A stretch of 64,000 nt of DNA. It comes from Streptomyces sp. PT12 (GTDB lineage Bacteria > Actinomycetota > Actinomycetes > Streptomycetales > Streptomycetaceae). Where the stretch lies: assembly GCF_003311645.1 (NCBI RefSeq), contig NZ_QEST01000131.1, forward strand, positions 1 to 64,000. Direction: 5' to 3'. Below the pieces are notes generated by a model. The model was not told where the DNA came from. It did not search any database and saw only the letters and a list, made by a program, of their open reading frames with translations. Below, piece after piece: positions 52,026-61,054 of this stretch (positions are counted from its first letter, which is position 1; each line of letters begins with the position of its first letter). The position numbers and the translations under genes are program-made.

Positions 52026-53551
52026 ACGACGCGAGAACGGGCCGCTTCTACGGCGTCGGCGTCGGCCCCGGCGACCCCGGGCTGATCACGCTCAAGGCCG
52101 CGCGCCTCATCGCCGCGGCCGATGTCGTCGCCTACCACTCCGGCACAGGCAAGCGGTCCAACGCCCGCCGCATCGCCGGCGACCTGATCCCCGCGACGGC
52201 CGTCGAGGAGGAGCTGGTCTACCCCGTGACCGTCGGCACCACCGACCACCCGCTCGGCTACGAAGGGGCCCTGGCCGACTTCTACGAGGACTCCGCCGCG
52301 CGGCTCGCGGCGCACCTCGACGCGGGCAGGAACGTTGTTCTGCTGGCGGAGGGCGACCCGCTGTTCTACGGCTCCTACATGTACATGCACGACCGGCTCG
52401 CCGAGCGCTACGCCGCCGAGATCGTGCCGGGCGTCCCGGCCTTCGCGGCGGCGAGCGTGACCGCGGGATCCCCCCTGGTGCGGCAGACGGACGTGCTCAC
52501 CGTGCTGCCGGGTACGCTGCCCGAGGCGGAGCTCGCCCGCCGCCTCGCGGACACCGACGGCGCCGTCATCATGAAGCTGGGCCGCACCTTCCCCGCCGTT
52601 CGCCGCGCCCTGGCCACCGCGGGGCGGCTCGACCACGCGCTCTACGTCGAACGGGCCTCGATGCCGGGCGAACGCCTGCTGCCGGTCAGCGAGGTCGACC
52701 CGGAGACCGTTCCCTACTTCTCCCTCATCGTCGTCACGGGCGACAGCCGCAACGGCCCCCGCTCCCGCACCAGGGCCGCCGAGCCGCCCGCGCGGGCCGA
52801 CGCCGAGCCGTCCGCGCCCGCCGAACTGCTCGTGGTCGGCCTCGGCCCGGGCCCCGACGACTGGCTCACCCCCGAGGCGGCCGCGGCGCTCGCCACGGTC
52901 GGCCACGTGGTCGGCTACCGCGCCTATGTCGACCGCGTGCCGCGGCGCGCGGGACTCGCGCGGCACGCCTCGGGGAACACCGTCGAGGCCGACCGCGCCA
53001 GGCTCGCCCTCGACCTGGCGCGGAGCGGGGAGCGCGTCGCCGTCGTCTCCGGCGGCGACGCCGGGGTCTTCGGGATGGCCGCGGCCGTCTTCGAGGTGGC
53101 CGAAGACCCCGCCTACGCCGACGTGCCCATCCGCGTCCTGCCCGGCGTCAGCGCCGTGCAGGCGGTCGCGGCGCGGGCCGGGGCGCCGATCGGCGCCGAC
53201 TTCGCCGTCATCTCCCTGTCCGACCGGCTCAAGCCATGGGAGGTCGTCGAACGGCGCCTGCGCGCCGTCGCCGAGGCCGACCTGGTCCTCGCCGTCTACA
53301 ACCCCGCGTCCCGCTCGCGCGCCACCCAGATCGCCGTGGCGCGGCGCGTTCTGCTCGAACACCGCAAGCCCGAGACGGTGGTCGTCGTCGGCCGTGACAT
53401 CGGCCGGGCCGACGAGGCCGTCACCGTCACGACGCTGGGCGCGCTCGACCCCGCCGCCATCGACATGAGGTGCCTGGTCATCGTCGGCGCCTCCACCACC
53501 CGCGTCACCGCCTCAGGGCGGGTCCTGACGCCGAGGTGGGTCGCGTCGTGA
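52022..53551 (+). CDS. cobIJ: CobIJ fusion: precorrin-2 C20- and precorrin-3B C17-methyltransferase
   Basis: A 509-residue fusion of two corrin methyltransferases, as in other actinomycetes. Residues 1 to about 245 are CobI (GVGVGPGDPGLITLKAARLI, EGDPLFYGSYMYMHDRL), a linker of about 25 residues rich in Arg/Ala/Pro/Glu follows, and the rest is CobJ (VVGLGPGPDDWLTPEAAAAL, VVSGGDAGVFGMAAAVFEV, YNPASRSR). Both halves have a P-loop-like GxGxGD SAM site. The GTG at 52022 overlaps the cobH stop by 4 bp. Confidence 0.96.
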   Translation: MNDARTGRFYGVGVGPGDPGLITLKAARLIAAADVVAYHSGTGKRSNARRIAGDLIPATAVEEELVYPVTVGTTDHPLGYEGALADFYEDSAARLAAHLDAGRNVVLLAEGDPLFYGSYMYMHDRLAERYAAEIVPGVPAFAAASVTAGSPLVRQTDVLTVLPGTLPEAELARRLADTDGAVIMKLGRTFPAVRRALATAGRLDHALYVERASMPGERLLPVSEVDPETVPYFSLIVVTGDSRNGPRSRTRAAEPPARADAEPSAPAELLVVGLGPGPDDWLTPEAAAALATVGHVVGYRAYVDRVPRRAGLARHASGNTVEADRARLALDLARSGERVAVVSGGDAGVFGMAAAVFEVAEDPAYADVPIRVLPGVSAVQAVAARAGAPIGADFAVISLSDRLKPWEVVERRLRAVAEADLVLAVYNPASRSRATQIAVARRVLLEHRKPETVVVVGRDIGRADEAVTVTTLGALDPAAIDMRCLVIVGASTTRVTASGRVLTPRWVAS

Positions 53552-54336
53552 CCGTCCACTTCGTCGGCGCGGGGCCGGGCGCGGCCGATCTGCTCACGGT
53601 CCGCGCCGCCCGCCTCATCGCCGAGGCCGACCTGGTCCTCTACCCGGGCACCTACCTGGACCCCGAGGCGCTCGCCCCCTGCGCCGAGGGGGCCGAGCTG
53701 GTCGACACCCAGGGCCTCGACCTCGACCGGATCGTGGACCTCCTGGTCCGCGGGGCCGCCGCGGGCAGGCGGGTCGTCCGCCTGGTGTCGGGCGACCCCT
53801 CCCTCTACTCCGCCCTCGCCGAGCAGACCCGCAGGCTCTCCCTCGCGGGGGTGGCCTGGGACGTGACGCCCGGCGTCCCGGCGTACGCCGCCGCGGCGGC
53901 GCGCGTCGGCAGGGAGCTGACCGTTCCGCTCGTCGCCCAGTCGGTGGTCCTCACCCGCACGCGGGCGCGTTCGACGCCGATGCCCCGGAGCGAGGCGCTT
54001 GGCCGGTTCGCCGCGACCAGGGCGTCCCTCGTGCTGCACCTGGCGATCCGCCGCGTCCGCGCGCTGATGGACGAGATCGAGCCCGAGTACGGCGGCGACT
54101 GCCCCGTGGTGGTGGTCCACCGGGCAAGCCAGCCGGGGGAGTTGGTGCTGTGGGGCACCGTCGCCACCATCGCGGGCGCCGTCGAGCGGGCCGGGCTGCG
54201 CCAGGCCGCCGTCGTCCTCGTCGGGTGGGCGCTGGCCGACGGCGGCGGTGAGTCGCACCTCTACGACCGGGCGAGGGACCGCACCGGTGGCACCGACGGC
54301 CCAGGCGGCCCCGACGACGTCACGAACGGCGCGTGA
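53548..54336 (+). CDS. cobM: precorrin-4 C11-methyltransferase
   Basis: A 262-residue CobM/CbiF protein. VHFVGAGPGAADLLTVRAAR is the family start, LVSGDPSLYSALAEQTRRL the SAM loop and VTPGVPAYAAAAARVGRELT the GVPA block. The GTG at 53548 overlaps the cobIJ stop by 4 bp. The C-terminal 20 residues are Gly/Pro/Asp-rich and overlap the convergent cobL end by 17 bp. Confidence 0.95.
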   Translation: MTVHFVGAGPGAADLLTVRAARLIAEADLVLYPGTYLDPEALAPCAEGAELVDTQGLDLDRIVDLLVRGAAAGRRVVRLVSGDPSLYSALAEQTRRLSLAGVAWDVTPGVPAYAAAAARVGRELTVPLVAQSVVLTRTRARSTPMPRSEALGRFAATRASLVLHLAIRRVRALMDEIEPEYGGDCPVVVVHRASQPGELVLWGTVATIAGAVERAGLRQAAVVLVGWALADGGGESHLYDRARDRTGGTDGPGGPDDVTNGA

Positions 54337-55567
54337 AGAACCACTGGGTGACGGTCCGCGCCGGCGTCCAGCCCGTGAACGTGCCGAGCGGCGCGGCGCT
54401 CTCCACGGCCAGCCTGGACAGCTCGCCGCCGTGGAGCCGGTAGGCGTCGGCCAGCACCCGCTCCGTCTCGAGCGTCACCCCGTGCACCACAAGCCGCCCT
54501 CCGGGGCGCAGCGCGCCGAGGCACGCGTCGATGACCCCAGGCCCGCTCGCCCCGCCGCCCACGAAGACCGCGTCGGGCGCGGGAAGGCCCGCGAGCGCCT
54601 TGGGCGCCGTGCCCTCCACCACGGTGAGCGAGGGAACGCCGAGGCGCCGCGCGTTGCGCCGGATGCGCGCCGCCCGCTCCCGGCGGCTCTCGATCGCGCT
54701 GGCCCGGCACAGGGGGTGGGTGCGCAGCCATTCGATGCCGACCGACCCCGCCCCCGCGCCCACGTCCCACAGGCGCGCCCCCGGAGCCGGGGCGAGCCGC
54801 GCGAGCGCCGCCGCGCGCAGGTCGCGCCGGGTGAGCTGGCCGTCGTGCTCGTACGCCTCGTCCGGCAGCCCGGGGGCCCAACTGACGCCGGGACCGCGCA
54901 GGTCGAGCGCGAGCACGTGCAACGCCGGCACGCCGGGGGCCCGTTCGCGCAGCCAGCCGTTGGCCGTCGTCTCCGCGCGTGACTCCGTGTCCGCGCCGAG
55001 GTCGCCGAGCACCGTCATCCCGCTCTCGCCGTACCCGGCGTCGGCCAGGAGGCGCGCCACCACTCCGGGGGCGGCCCGGTCGGGGGAGAGGACCAGGACG
55101 CGGTGGCCAGGGGCGAGCGCGCGCAGCAGCAGGTGCGGGTCGCGCCCCACGAGCGTGACGACCTCGCTGCTCTCGGCCGACCAGCCCATCCTGGCCCGCG
55201 CCAGCGCCACGGAGGAGACCGCGGGCTCGATCCGCACCGCTTCGGCGCCCAGCACCTCCACCAGGGTCGTGCCGATGCCCGAGAGCATCGGGTCGCCCGA
55301 GGCGAGGGCGGCCACCGGCGCGCCGCCCGACGAGCCCAGCAGGGCGGGCAGTCCCTCCCGCAGCGGCGATGGCCACGTCTCGCGCCGCTGCCCCGGCACG
55401 GGCGGCACAAGGCCCAGGTGCCTGGCGCCGCCCAGGAGGACGCCCGCGCCGCGCACCAACGACCGCAGCCGCTCGGGCAAACCCTCCCAGCCGTCCGCGC
55501 CGATGCCGATCACCGTGATCCGCGGCCCGCCCCCCGGGCCATCGGGCACTCCCCTGGCGTCCTCCAT
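54320..55567 (-). CDS. cobL: CobL (CbiE-CbiT) precorrin-6Y C5,15-methyltransferase/decarboxylase
   Basis: A 415-residue two-domain enzyme: an N-terminal CbiE methyltransferase (VIGIGADGWEGLPERLRSL; LASGDPMLSGIGTTLVEVL) and a C-terminal CbiT domain (ARLWDVGAGAGSVGIEWLR near residue 265). It methylates C5 and C15 and decarboxylates the acetate side chain. It is on the minus strand, convergent to cobM and divergent from the second riboswitch, and no B12 riboswitch precedes it. The ATG at 55567 (MEDARGVPDG) is chosen because longer starts lie within the region antisense to the riboswitch. Confidence 0.93.
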   Translation of the reverse strand: MEDARGVPDGPGGGPRITVIGIGADGWEGLPERLRSLVRGAGVLLGGARHLGLVPPVPGQRRETWPSPLREGLPALLGSSGGAPVAALASGDPMLSGIGTTLVEVLGAEAVRIEPAVSSVALARARMGWSAESSEVVTLVGRDPHLLLRALAPGHRVLVLSPDRAAPGVVARLLADAGYGESGMTVLGDLGADTESRAETTANGWLRERAPGVPALHVLALDLRGPGVSWAPGLPDEAYEHDGQLTRRDLRAAALARLAPAPGARLWDVGAGAGSVGIEWLRTHPLCRASAIESRRERAARIRRNARRLGVPSLTVVEGTAPKALAGLPAPDAVFVGGGASGPGVIDACLGALRPGGRLVVHGVTLETERVLADAYRLHGGELSRLAVESAAPLGTFTGWTPARTVTQWFFTRRS

Positions 55568-55636
55568 GGGACGAGACGCTATCGTGAACGCCGAAGGCAC
55601 AAGGTGCCCCAACGGCCCAGCCATCGGAAACGGCGG

Positions 55637-55752
55637 GGAAGGCCGGCGGGGAGAATCTGGGAAGCCGGTGAGACTCCGGCACAGGCCCGCTGCGGTGAAC
55701 CGAGCCCGCTCGCAAGGAGCAGGGACCCGGCAAGTCCGAAGACCGGCCTTGC
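55637..55752 (+). ncRNA. cobalamin riboswitch upstream of the chelatase-cobO-cobBC-cobD unit
   Basis: The closing stem AAGGCCGG (55639-55646) pairs with CCGGCCTT (55743-55750). Inside lie the core GGGAAGCCGGTGAGACTCC, the GCCCGCTGCGGTGA segment and the end AAGTCCGAAGACCGG, the same order as in the riboswitch at 50257. The 3' arm is shorter than in that copy. It is 41 bp upstream of the chelatase ATG and sits between divergent cobL and this unit. Confidence 0.87.
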
Positions 55753-55792
55753 GCCCCGCACTTGACGATGGCGAAGCGAGCGGGAGCCTCAC

Positions 55793-57886
55793 ATGCCAGC
55801 GCACTACCCCTTTTCCGCGGTCCTCGGCTGTGACCCCGAACACCCCGACGGGCTCGGCGACATGGGCCTCGCGCTCATCCTCACCACCGTCTCCCCCGAG
55901 ATAGGCGGCGTCCTGGTCAGGGGCGAGAAGGGCACCGCCAAGTCGACCGCGGTGCGCGCCCTCGCGGCCGTGTTGCCGCCCATCGACGTCGTGGCCGGAG
56001 ACCGCTTCTCCACCGACCCGCACGACCAGGGAAGCGCCTCACCCGACGGCCCCTTCCCCGCGGACGCCCCCGTCGAGACCCGGCCCGTCCGGCTCGTCGA
56101 GCTGCCCATCGGCGCCACCGAGGACCGCGTTCTCGGCTCGCTGCACCTCGAACGCGCGCTGACGCACGGCAAGGTCGAGTACGACCCCGGGCTGCTCGCC
56201 CGAGCCCACCGGGGCGTCCTCTACGTCGACGAGGTCAACCTACTCCACGACCACCTCGTCGACCTGCTGCTCGACGCCGCCGCCATGGGCCGCGCCACCG
56301 TCGAACGGGACGGCGTCTCCGTCGAGTACGCCGCCCGGTTCGTGCTCATCGGCACGATGAACCCCGAAGAGGGCGAGCTGCGGCCGCAGTTGCTCGACAG
56401 GTTCGGGCTGACCGCCGAGATCGCGGCCCCGCGCGATCCGCGGCGGCGCGCCGAGGTGGTGCGGCGGCGCATCGCCTACGACGCCGATCCCGGCGCGTTC
56501 GCCGAGCGCTACCGAGCGGCCGACGCCGCGCTCACGGAGCGGATCGCGGCGGCGCGCCGACGGGTCGGCGAGGTCGGCCTCGGGGAGCCCGCGCTGCTCA
56601 AGATCGCCGAGGTGTGCGCCGCGTTCGAGGTCGACGGGCTGCGCGCCGACATCGTCACCGCCCGCGCCGCCGTCGCCCACGCCGCGTGGGAGGGCCGCGA
56701 CGCGGTGACCCGCGCGGACATCCGCCGCGCCGCGCTCCTGACGCTGCCGCACCGCAGGCGCCGCAAGCCGTTCGACGCCCCCGGGCTCGACGAGGACCTG
56801 CTCGACCGGCTGCTCGGCGATGCCGAGCCGCCCCCGCCACCGACCGAAGGCCCTGAAGCCCCCGACGACCCCGGGCCCCAGGGCGCCCCCGAAGGCCCTG
56901 GGACGCCCGCGCCCGAGGAGGCGCCACCGCCGCACGGCGAAGCGCCCGCGCCGGAGCGCGGCACCGCCCCCGGCGATGACGCGCCCCGCGCCCCCGCGGC
57001 CCCCACCGACGCGGACGCCGACGCGGACGCCGACGTCGACCCCAGGGCCGTGCCCGCCGCGACGCCCTACCGGCCCAGGCTGCTGACCGTCCGCGGCCTC
57101 GGCGACGGCGCCGCCGGGCGCCGCAGCCGGGCGCTCGCTGGCGTCGGCACCCGGATCGGCGCACGCCCCGCCGACGGGGCGCCGGGCTCCCTCCACCTCG
57201 TCGAGACGCTGCGCGCCGCGGCCGCCGCACGGCCCGCGCGCGGACCGGCCGGGGGCCGGGTACCGCTGCGCGCCGAGGACCTGCGCCACGCCGTCCGCGA
57301 GGGCCGCGAGGCCAACCTCGTGATGTTCTGCGTCGACGCGTCCGGCTCCATGGCCGCGCGCCGACGCATGACCCAGGTCAAGACCGCGGTCCTCTCGCTC
57401 CTGCTCGACGCCTACCGGCGCAGGGACAAGGTCGGACTCGTCACATTCCGTGGGCGGACCGCCGAGCTGGCCCTGCCGCCGACCCGCTCGGTCGAGATCG
57501 CCGCCCTCCGCCTCGACGAGCTGCCGGCCGGCGGCAGGACCCCGCTGGCCGAGGGCCTTCTTCAGGCCGCGAGGACCCTGCGCCGCGAACGGCTCCGCGA
57601 CCCGCGCCTTCGCCCCCTGCTGGTCGTCGTCACCGACGGCCGGGCCACGGGCGGCCCCGACGCGGTCGCCCGGTCGCGCCTGGCGGCGGAGCACGTCGCC
57701 GCGCTCGGCGTCACCTCCGTGGTCATCGACGGCGAGACGGGCCCGCTGCGGCTTGGCCTGGCCGCCGACCTCGCGCGCCGGCTCGGCGCCGAGCACCTGC
57801 CCGTCGCCGAGGTCAGCGCCGACGTGCTCGCCGGGAGCGTCCGCGACCGCACGGGCGGCCCGAGCGGCCTGAGGGGGGCGGCCTGA
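55793..57886 (+). CDS. ChlI/ChlD-type magnesium/cobalt chelatase subunit (putative cobaltochelatase)
   Basis: A 697-residue fusion of an AAA+ ATPase (ChlI/CobS-like) and a von Willebrand A domain (ChlD/CobT-like). Walker A is GEKGTAKST near residue 45, Walker B is LYVDEVNLL near 142, and the MIDAS motif is DASGSM near 515. A Pro/Glu/Ala/Asp linker of about 100 residues joins them. In a B12 cluster it most likely powers cobalt insertion with a CobN partner, which is not in the window. The ATG at 55793 follows a GGGAG run at 55781-55785. Confidence 0.9.
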   Translation: MPAHYPFSAVLGCDPEHPDGLGDMGLALILTTVSPEIGGVLVRGEKGTAKSTAVRALAAVLPPIDVVAGDRFSTDPHDQGSASPDGPFPADAPVETRPVRLVELPIGATEDRVLGSLHLERALTHGKVEYDPGLLARAHRGVLYVDEVNLLHDHLVDLLLDAAAMGRATVERDGVSVEYAARFVLIGTMNPEEGELRPQLLDRFGLTAEIAAPRDPRRRAEVVRRRIAYDADPGAFAERYRAADAALTERIAAARRRVGEVGLGEPALLKIAEVCAAFEVDGLRADIVTARAAVAHAAWEGRDAVTRADIRRAALLTLPHRRRRKPFDAPGLDEDLLDRLLGDAEPPPPPTEGPEAPDDPGPQGAPEGPGTPAPEEAPPPHGEAPAPERGTAPGDDAPRAPAAPTDADADADADVDPRAVPAATPYRPRLLTVRGLGDGAAGRRSRALAGVGTRIGARPADGAPGSLHLVETLRAAAAARPARGPAGGRVPLRAEDLRHAVREGREANLVMFCVDASGSMAARRRMTQVKTAVLSLLLDAYRRRDKVGLVTFRGRTAELALPPTRSVEIAALRLDELPAGGRTPLAEGLLQAARTLRRERLRDPRLRPLLVVVTDGRATGGPDAVARSRLAAEHVAALGVTSVVIDGETGPLRLGLAADLARRLGAEHLPVAEVSADVLAGSVRDRTGGPSGLRGAA

Positions 57887-58500
57887 TGCCCCGCGGGCGG
57901 CCCACGGCCGTCCCCGACGACGGCCTGACCACCCGGCAGCGGCGCCAGCGCCCCCTTCTCGCCGTCCACACCGGCGACGGCAAGGGCAAGTCGACCGCCG
58001 CCTTCGGCCTCGCGCTCCGCGGCTGGAACCAGGGCTGGCGCATCGGGGTCTTCCAGTTCGTCAAGTCCGCGAAGTGGCGCGTCGGCGAGCAGGACGTCCT
58101 CGAACGCCTCGGCAGACTGCACGACGAGACCGGCGAGGGCGGCCCCGTCGAGTGGCACAGGATGGGGTCGGGATGGTCCTGGGCCAGGAAGCGGGGCGAC
58201 GCCGACGACCACGCCGCCGCCGCGGCCGAGGGATGGGCGGAGATCAAGCGCCGCCTGGCCGCGCGGACCCACGACCTGCTCGTGCTCGACGAGTTCACCT
58301 ACCCCATGGCCTGGGGCTGGGTCGACGTCGACGATGTCGTCCGCACCCTGGCCGAGCGCCCTGGCCACCAGCATGTCGTCGTCACCGGGCGCGGGGCCGA
58401 CCCGAGGCTGGTCGAGGCCGCCGACCTGGTCACCGACATGACCAAGGTCAAGCACCCCATGGACGCGGGGCAGAAGGGGCAGCGGGGCATCGAGTGGTGA
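57886..58500 (+). CDS. cobO: cob(I)yrinic acid a,c-diamide adenosyltransferase
   Basis: A 204-residue BtuR/CobO/CobP-type enzyme that adds the adenosyl ligand. The P-loop HTGDGKGKST is near residue 29, VFQFVKSAKWRVGE follows and LLVLDEFTYPMAWGWVD is the Walker B-like block. The ATG at 57886 overlaps the chelatase TGA by one base. Confidence 0.95.
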   Translation: MPRGRPTAVPDDGLTTRQRRQRPLLAVHTGDGKGKSTAAFGLALRGWNQGWRIGVFQFVKSAKWRVGEQDVLERLGRLHDETGEGGPVEWHRMGSGWSWARKRGDADDHAAAAAEGWAEIKRRLAARTHDLLVLDEFTYPMAWGWVDVDDVVRTLAERPGHQHVVVTGRGADPRLVEAADLVTDMTKVKHPMDAGQKGQRGIEW

Positions 58501-58550
58501 GGCGGTCGAGTGGTGAGGCGGTCGAGCGGTGAGTCGACTGAGCGGTGAGC
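58491..58550. repeat. 16-bp tandem repeat across the cobO stop and the cobB-cobC start
   Basis: CGAGTGGTGAGGCGGT occurs twice in direct succession (58491-58506, 58507-58522), followed by two degenerate copies, each containing GTGAG. The first copy includes the cobO stop; the third includes the GTG of the next gene (58529). It is probably a recent slippage or duplication event. The in-frame start used is the GTG at 58529. Confidence 0.75.
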
Positions 58551-61054
58551 CAGGGGTGCCGCTGCCCCGGCTGATGGTCGCCGCCCCCTCGTCGGGACAG
58601 GGCAAGACCACCGTCGCCACCGGGCTGATGGCCGCCCTGCGGGCGGCCGGGCACGAGGTCAGCGGCCACAAGGTCGGCCCCGACTACATCGACCCCGGCT
58701 ACCACGCGCTGGCCACGGGGCGCCCGGGCCGCAACCTCGATCCCCACCTCGTCGGCGAGGAACGCGTCGCCCCCCTTCTGCTGCACGGCGCCGATGGCGC
58801 CGAAGTCGCCGTGATCGAGGGCGTGATGGGGCTGCACGACGGCAGGCTCGGAACGGGTGGCTTCGCGTCGTCCGCCCACGTCGCCACGCTGACCCGCACC
58901 CCCGTCGTGCTCGTCATGGACGTCGCGGGGCAGTCCAGATCCGTCGCCGCCGCGGCGGTGGGCATGGCCGCCTTCGCCCCCGAGGTGCGCGTGGCCGGGG
59001 TCGTGCTCAACCGGGCGGGCTCCGCCCGCAACACCGCGGAGATCGAGCGGTCCCTTGAGCGTGCCGGGCTCCCCGTCCTCGGGGTCGTGCCACGCGACGA
59101 CCGCCTGTCCGCGCCCTCGCGCCATCTGGGCCTCGTCCCGGTCGCCGAACGCGACGATCCGGCGCGGCTGATCGCGCGCCTCGGCGAGCGGATGGCCCGC
59201 CATCTCGACCTCGACGCGCTCCTGTCCGTCGCCCGCGCCGCCCCTCGGCTCGACGCCCGGCCCTGGCGCCCGGGCCGCGAGGTCACCGCGGTCGGCGACG
59301 CGCGCCCGGTCGTCGCCATGGCGGGCGGGCGCGCGTTCACGTTCCGGTACGCCGAGACCGAGGAGCTGCTGGCGGCGGCCGGGTGCGCGGTGGTCACCTT
59401 CGACCCGCTCACCGACAGCGCGCTCCCCCCTGGCACCCGCGGCATCTATCTCGGCGGCGGCTTCCCCGAGGTCTACGCGGCCGACCTCGCCGCCAATCGC
59501 GCCCTCCTGCGCGACCTGCGCGCCGCCGTGCTCGGCGGCGTCCCCACCGTGGCCGAGTGCGCCGGGCTGCTCTATCTCTCCGCGTCCCTCGACGGCGCCG
59601 AGCTGGCCGGGGTCCTGCCGACCGCCGCCGCCATGACCGAACGGCTCACCCTGCGTTACGCCGTCGCGACCGCGGCCGCGGACAGCGTGGTCACCCGGGC
59701 GGGGGAGCGGGTGACGGGCCATGAGTTCCACCGCACGCGGACCTCGCCCGCGGCCGGTGCCGCCCCGGCCTGGCGGATCGAGGGCGAGGCCATGGGATTC
59801 GCCTCGGCCACGTGCCACGCCTCGTATCTGCACATCCACTGGGCGGGCCACCCCCGGCTCGCGCAGCGGTTCGCCGACGCCGTCCACGCCGCGCCACCGC
59901 GTGTCACGGCCGCGCCTCCCCCCGCCGAACCGCCGGGCCCCGGCCCCGACGGCGGCCCGATGCCCGACCCGCTGCGCCACCACGGCGACAGCGAGACCGG
60001 GCCGGGGCTGCTCGACTTCGCTGTCAACGTGTACGACGGCGGGCGGCCCGAGTGGCTCGACCGGGCGCTGCGGCGCAGTCTCGCGCGGGTGGCCGACTAT
60101 CCCGACCCGGCGCCCGCACGGGCCGCCATCGCCGAACGCCATGGGCGCGGCCGCCACGACGTGCTCCCCACGGCGGGCGCCGCCGAGGCGTTCACCCTGC
60201 TGGCCCGCCTGCGCGCCTGGCGGCGGCCCGTCGTCGTCCACCCCCAGTTCACCGAGCCGCATGTCGCGCTCGAACAGGCGGGCCACCGCGTCACGCCTGT
60301 ACTCTGCGCTCCCGAGTGCGGGTTCGGGCTCGACCCGGCGCGGGTGCCGGAGGACGCCGACCTCGTCGTCATCGGCAACCCCACCAACCCCACGGGCGTG
60401 CTCCACCCCGCCGATCTGGTGCGCGGACTGAGGCGCGCGGGGCGCCTCGTCGTCGTGGACGAGGCGTTCATGGACGCCGTGCCGGGCGAGGCGGAGTCGC
60501 TGGTGCGGGAGCGCCTGTCGGGAGTCGCCGTGATCCGCAGCCTCACCAAGCACTGGTCCATCCCCGGCGTGCGCGCGGGGTATGTGGTCGCGCAGCCCGA
60601 GGTGATCCGCGAACTCGCCGCCCTCCAGCCGCCGTGGTCGGTCTCGACGACGGCCGTCGAGGCCATGGTCGCCACGTGTTCGGCCGCGGCGGCGGCCGAG
60701 GGCCGCGACCGGGCCCGCGCTCTCGCGCGGTGGCGCGGCGACCTCGAGGAAGGACTCCGGCGCAGGGGCTACGACGTCGTGCCCTCGTCGGCGCCGTTCG
60801 TCCTCGCCCGCCTCGGGGAGGGCACCCACGCGCTGCTGCGCGCCCGAGGTGTCGCGGTGCGGAGGGCCGACACCTTCCCCGGGCTCGGCGCCGACTGGGT
60901 CCGCGTCGCCGCCCGCCCCGCCGACCGCACGCGGCGGCTCTTCGCCGCACTCGACGCCTGTCGGCCGCACGGCCCGCACGGCCCACACGGCGCGCACGGC
61001 CCACACGGCGATGCCCCGAGCGCCCCGAGCGCCCCGAAGGAGCGCCCCGCGTGA
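58529..61054 (+). CDS. CobB-CobC fusion: cobyrinate a,c-diamide synthase and PLP-dependent aminotransferase/decarboxylase
   Basis: An 841-residue fusion. Residues 1 to about 460 are CobB/CbiA: P-loop-like AAPSSGQGKTTVATGL, GHKVGPDYIDPGYHA, and a glutaminase half with the active-site Cys in TVAECAGLLYL near 343. From about 478 a CobC/CobD-type class I aminotransferase follows (LPTAGAAEAFTLLARLR; NPTNPTGVL; PLP Lys in IRSLTKHWSIPG near 673), which would make the aminopropanol arm precursor. An acidic/Pro-rich linker joins them. The C-terminus ends in a Pro-His-Gly repeat. The stop overlaps cobD by 4 bp. Confidence 0.9.
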   Translation: MSRLSGEPGVPLPRLMVAAPSSGQGKTTVATGLMAALRAAGHEVSGHKVGPDYIDPGYHALATGRPGRNLDPHLVGEERVAPLLLHGADGAEVAVIEGVMGLHDGRLGTGGFASSAHVATLTRTPVVLVMDVAGQSRSVAAAAVGMAAFAPEVRVAGVVLNRAGSARNTAEIERSLERAGLPVLGVVPRDDRLSAPSRHLGLVPVAERDDPARLIARLGERMARHLDLDALLSVARAAPRLDARPWRPGREVTAVGDARPVVAMAGGRAFTFRYAETEELLAAAGCAVVTFDPLTDSALPPGTRGIYLGGGFPEVYAADLAANRALLRDLRAAVLGGVPTVAECAGLLYLSASLDGAELAGVLPTAAAMTERLTLRYAVATAAADSVVTRAGERVTGHEFHRTRTSPAAGAAPAWRIEGEAMGFASATCHASYLHIHWAGHPRLAQRFADAVHAAPPRVTAAPPPAEPPGPGPDGGPMPDPLRHHGDSETGPGLLDFAVNVYDGGRPEWLDRALRRSLARVADYPDPAPARAAIAERHGRGRHDVLPTAGAAEAFTLLARLRAWRRPVVVHPQFTEPHVALEQAGHRVTPVLCAPECGFGLDPARVPEDADLVVIGNPTNPTGVLHPADLVRGLRRAGRLVVVDEAFMDAVPGEAESLVRERLSGVAVIRSLTKHWSIPGVRAGYVVAQPEVIRELAALQPPWSVSTTAVEAMVATCSAAAAAEGRDRARALARWRGDLEEGLRRRGYDVVPSSAPFVLARLGEGTHALLRARGVAVRRADTFPGLGADWVRVAARPADRTRRLFAALDACRPHGPHGPHGAHGPHGDAPSAPSAPKERPA

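Noticed and set aside
58448-61006. 852-residue minus-strand frame opposite the CobB-CobC fusion
   Set aside because: It is antisense to clear CbiA and aminotransferase motifs and has no recognisable domain of its own.
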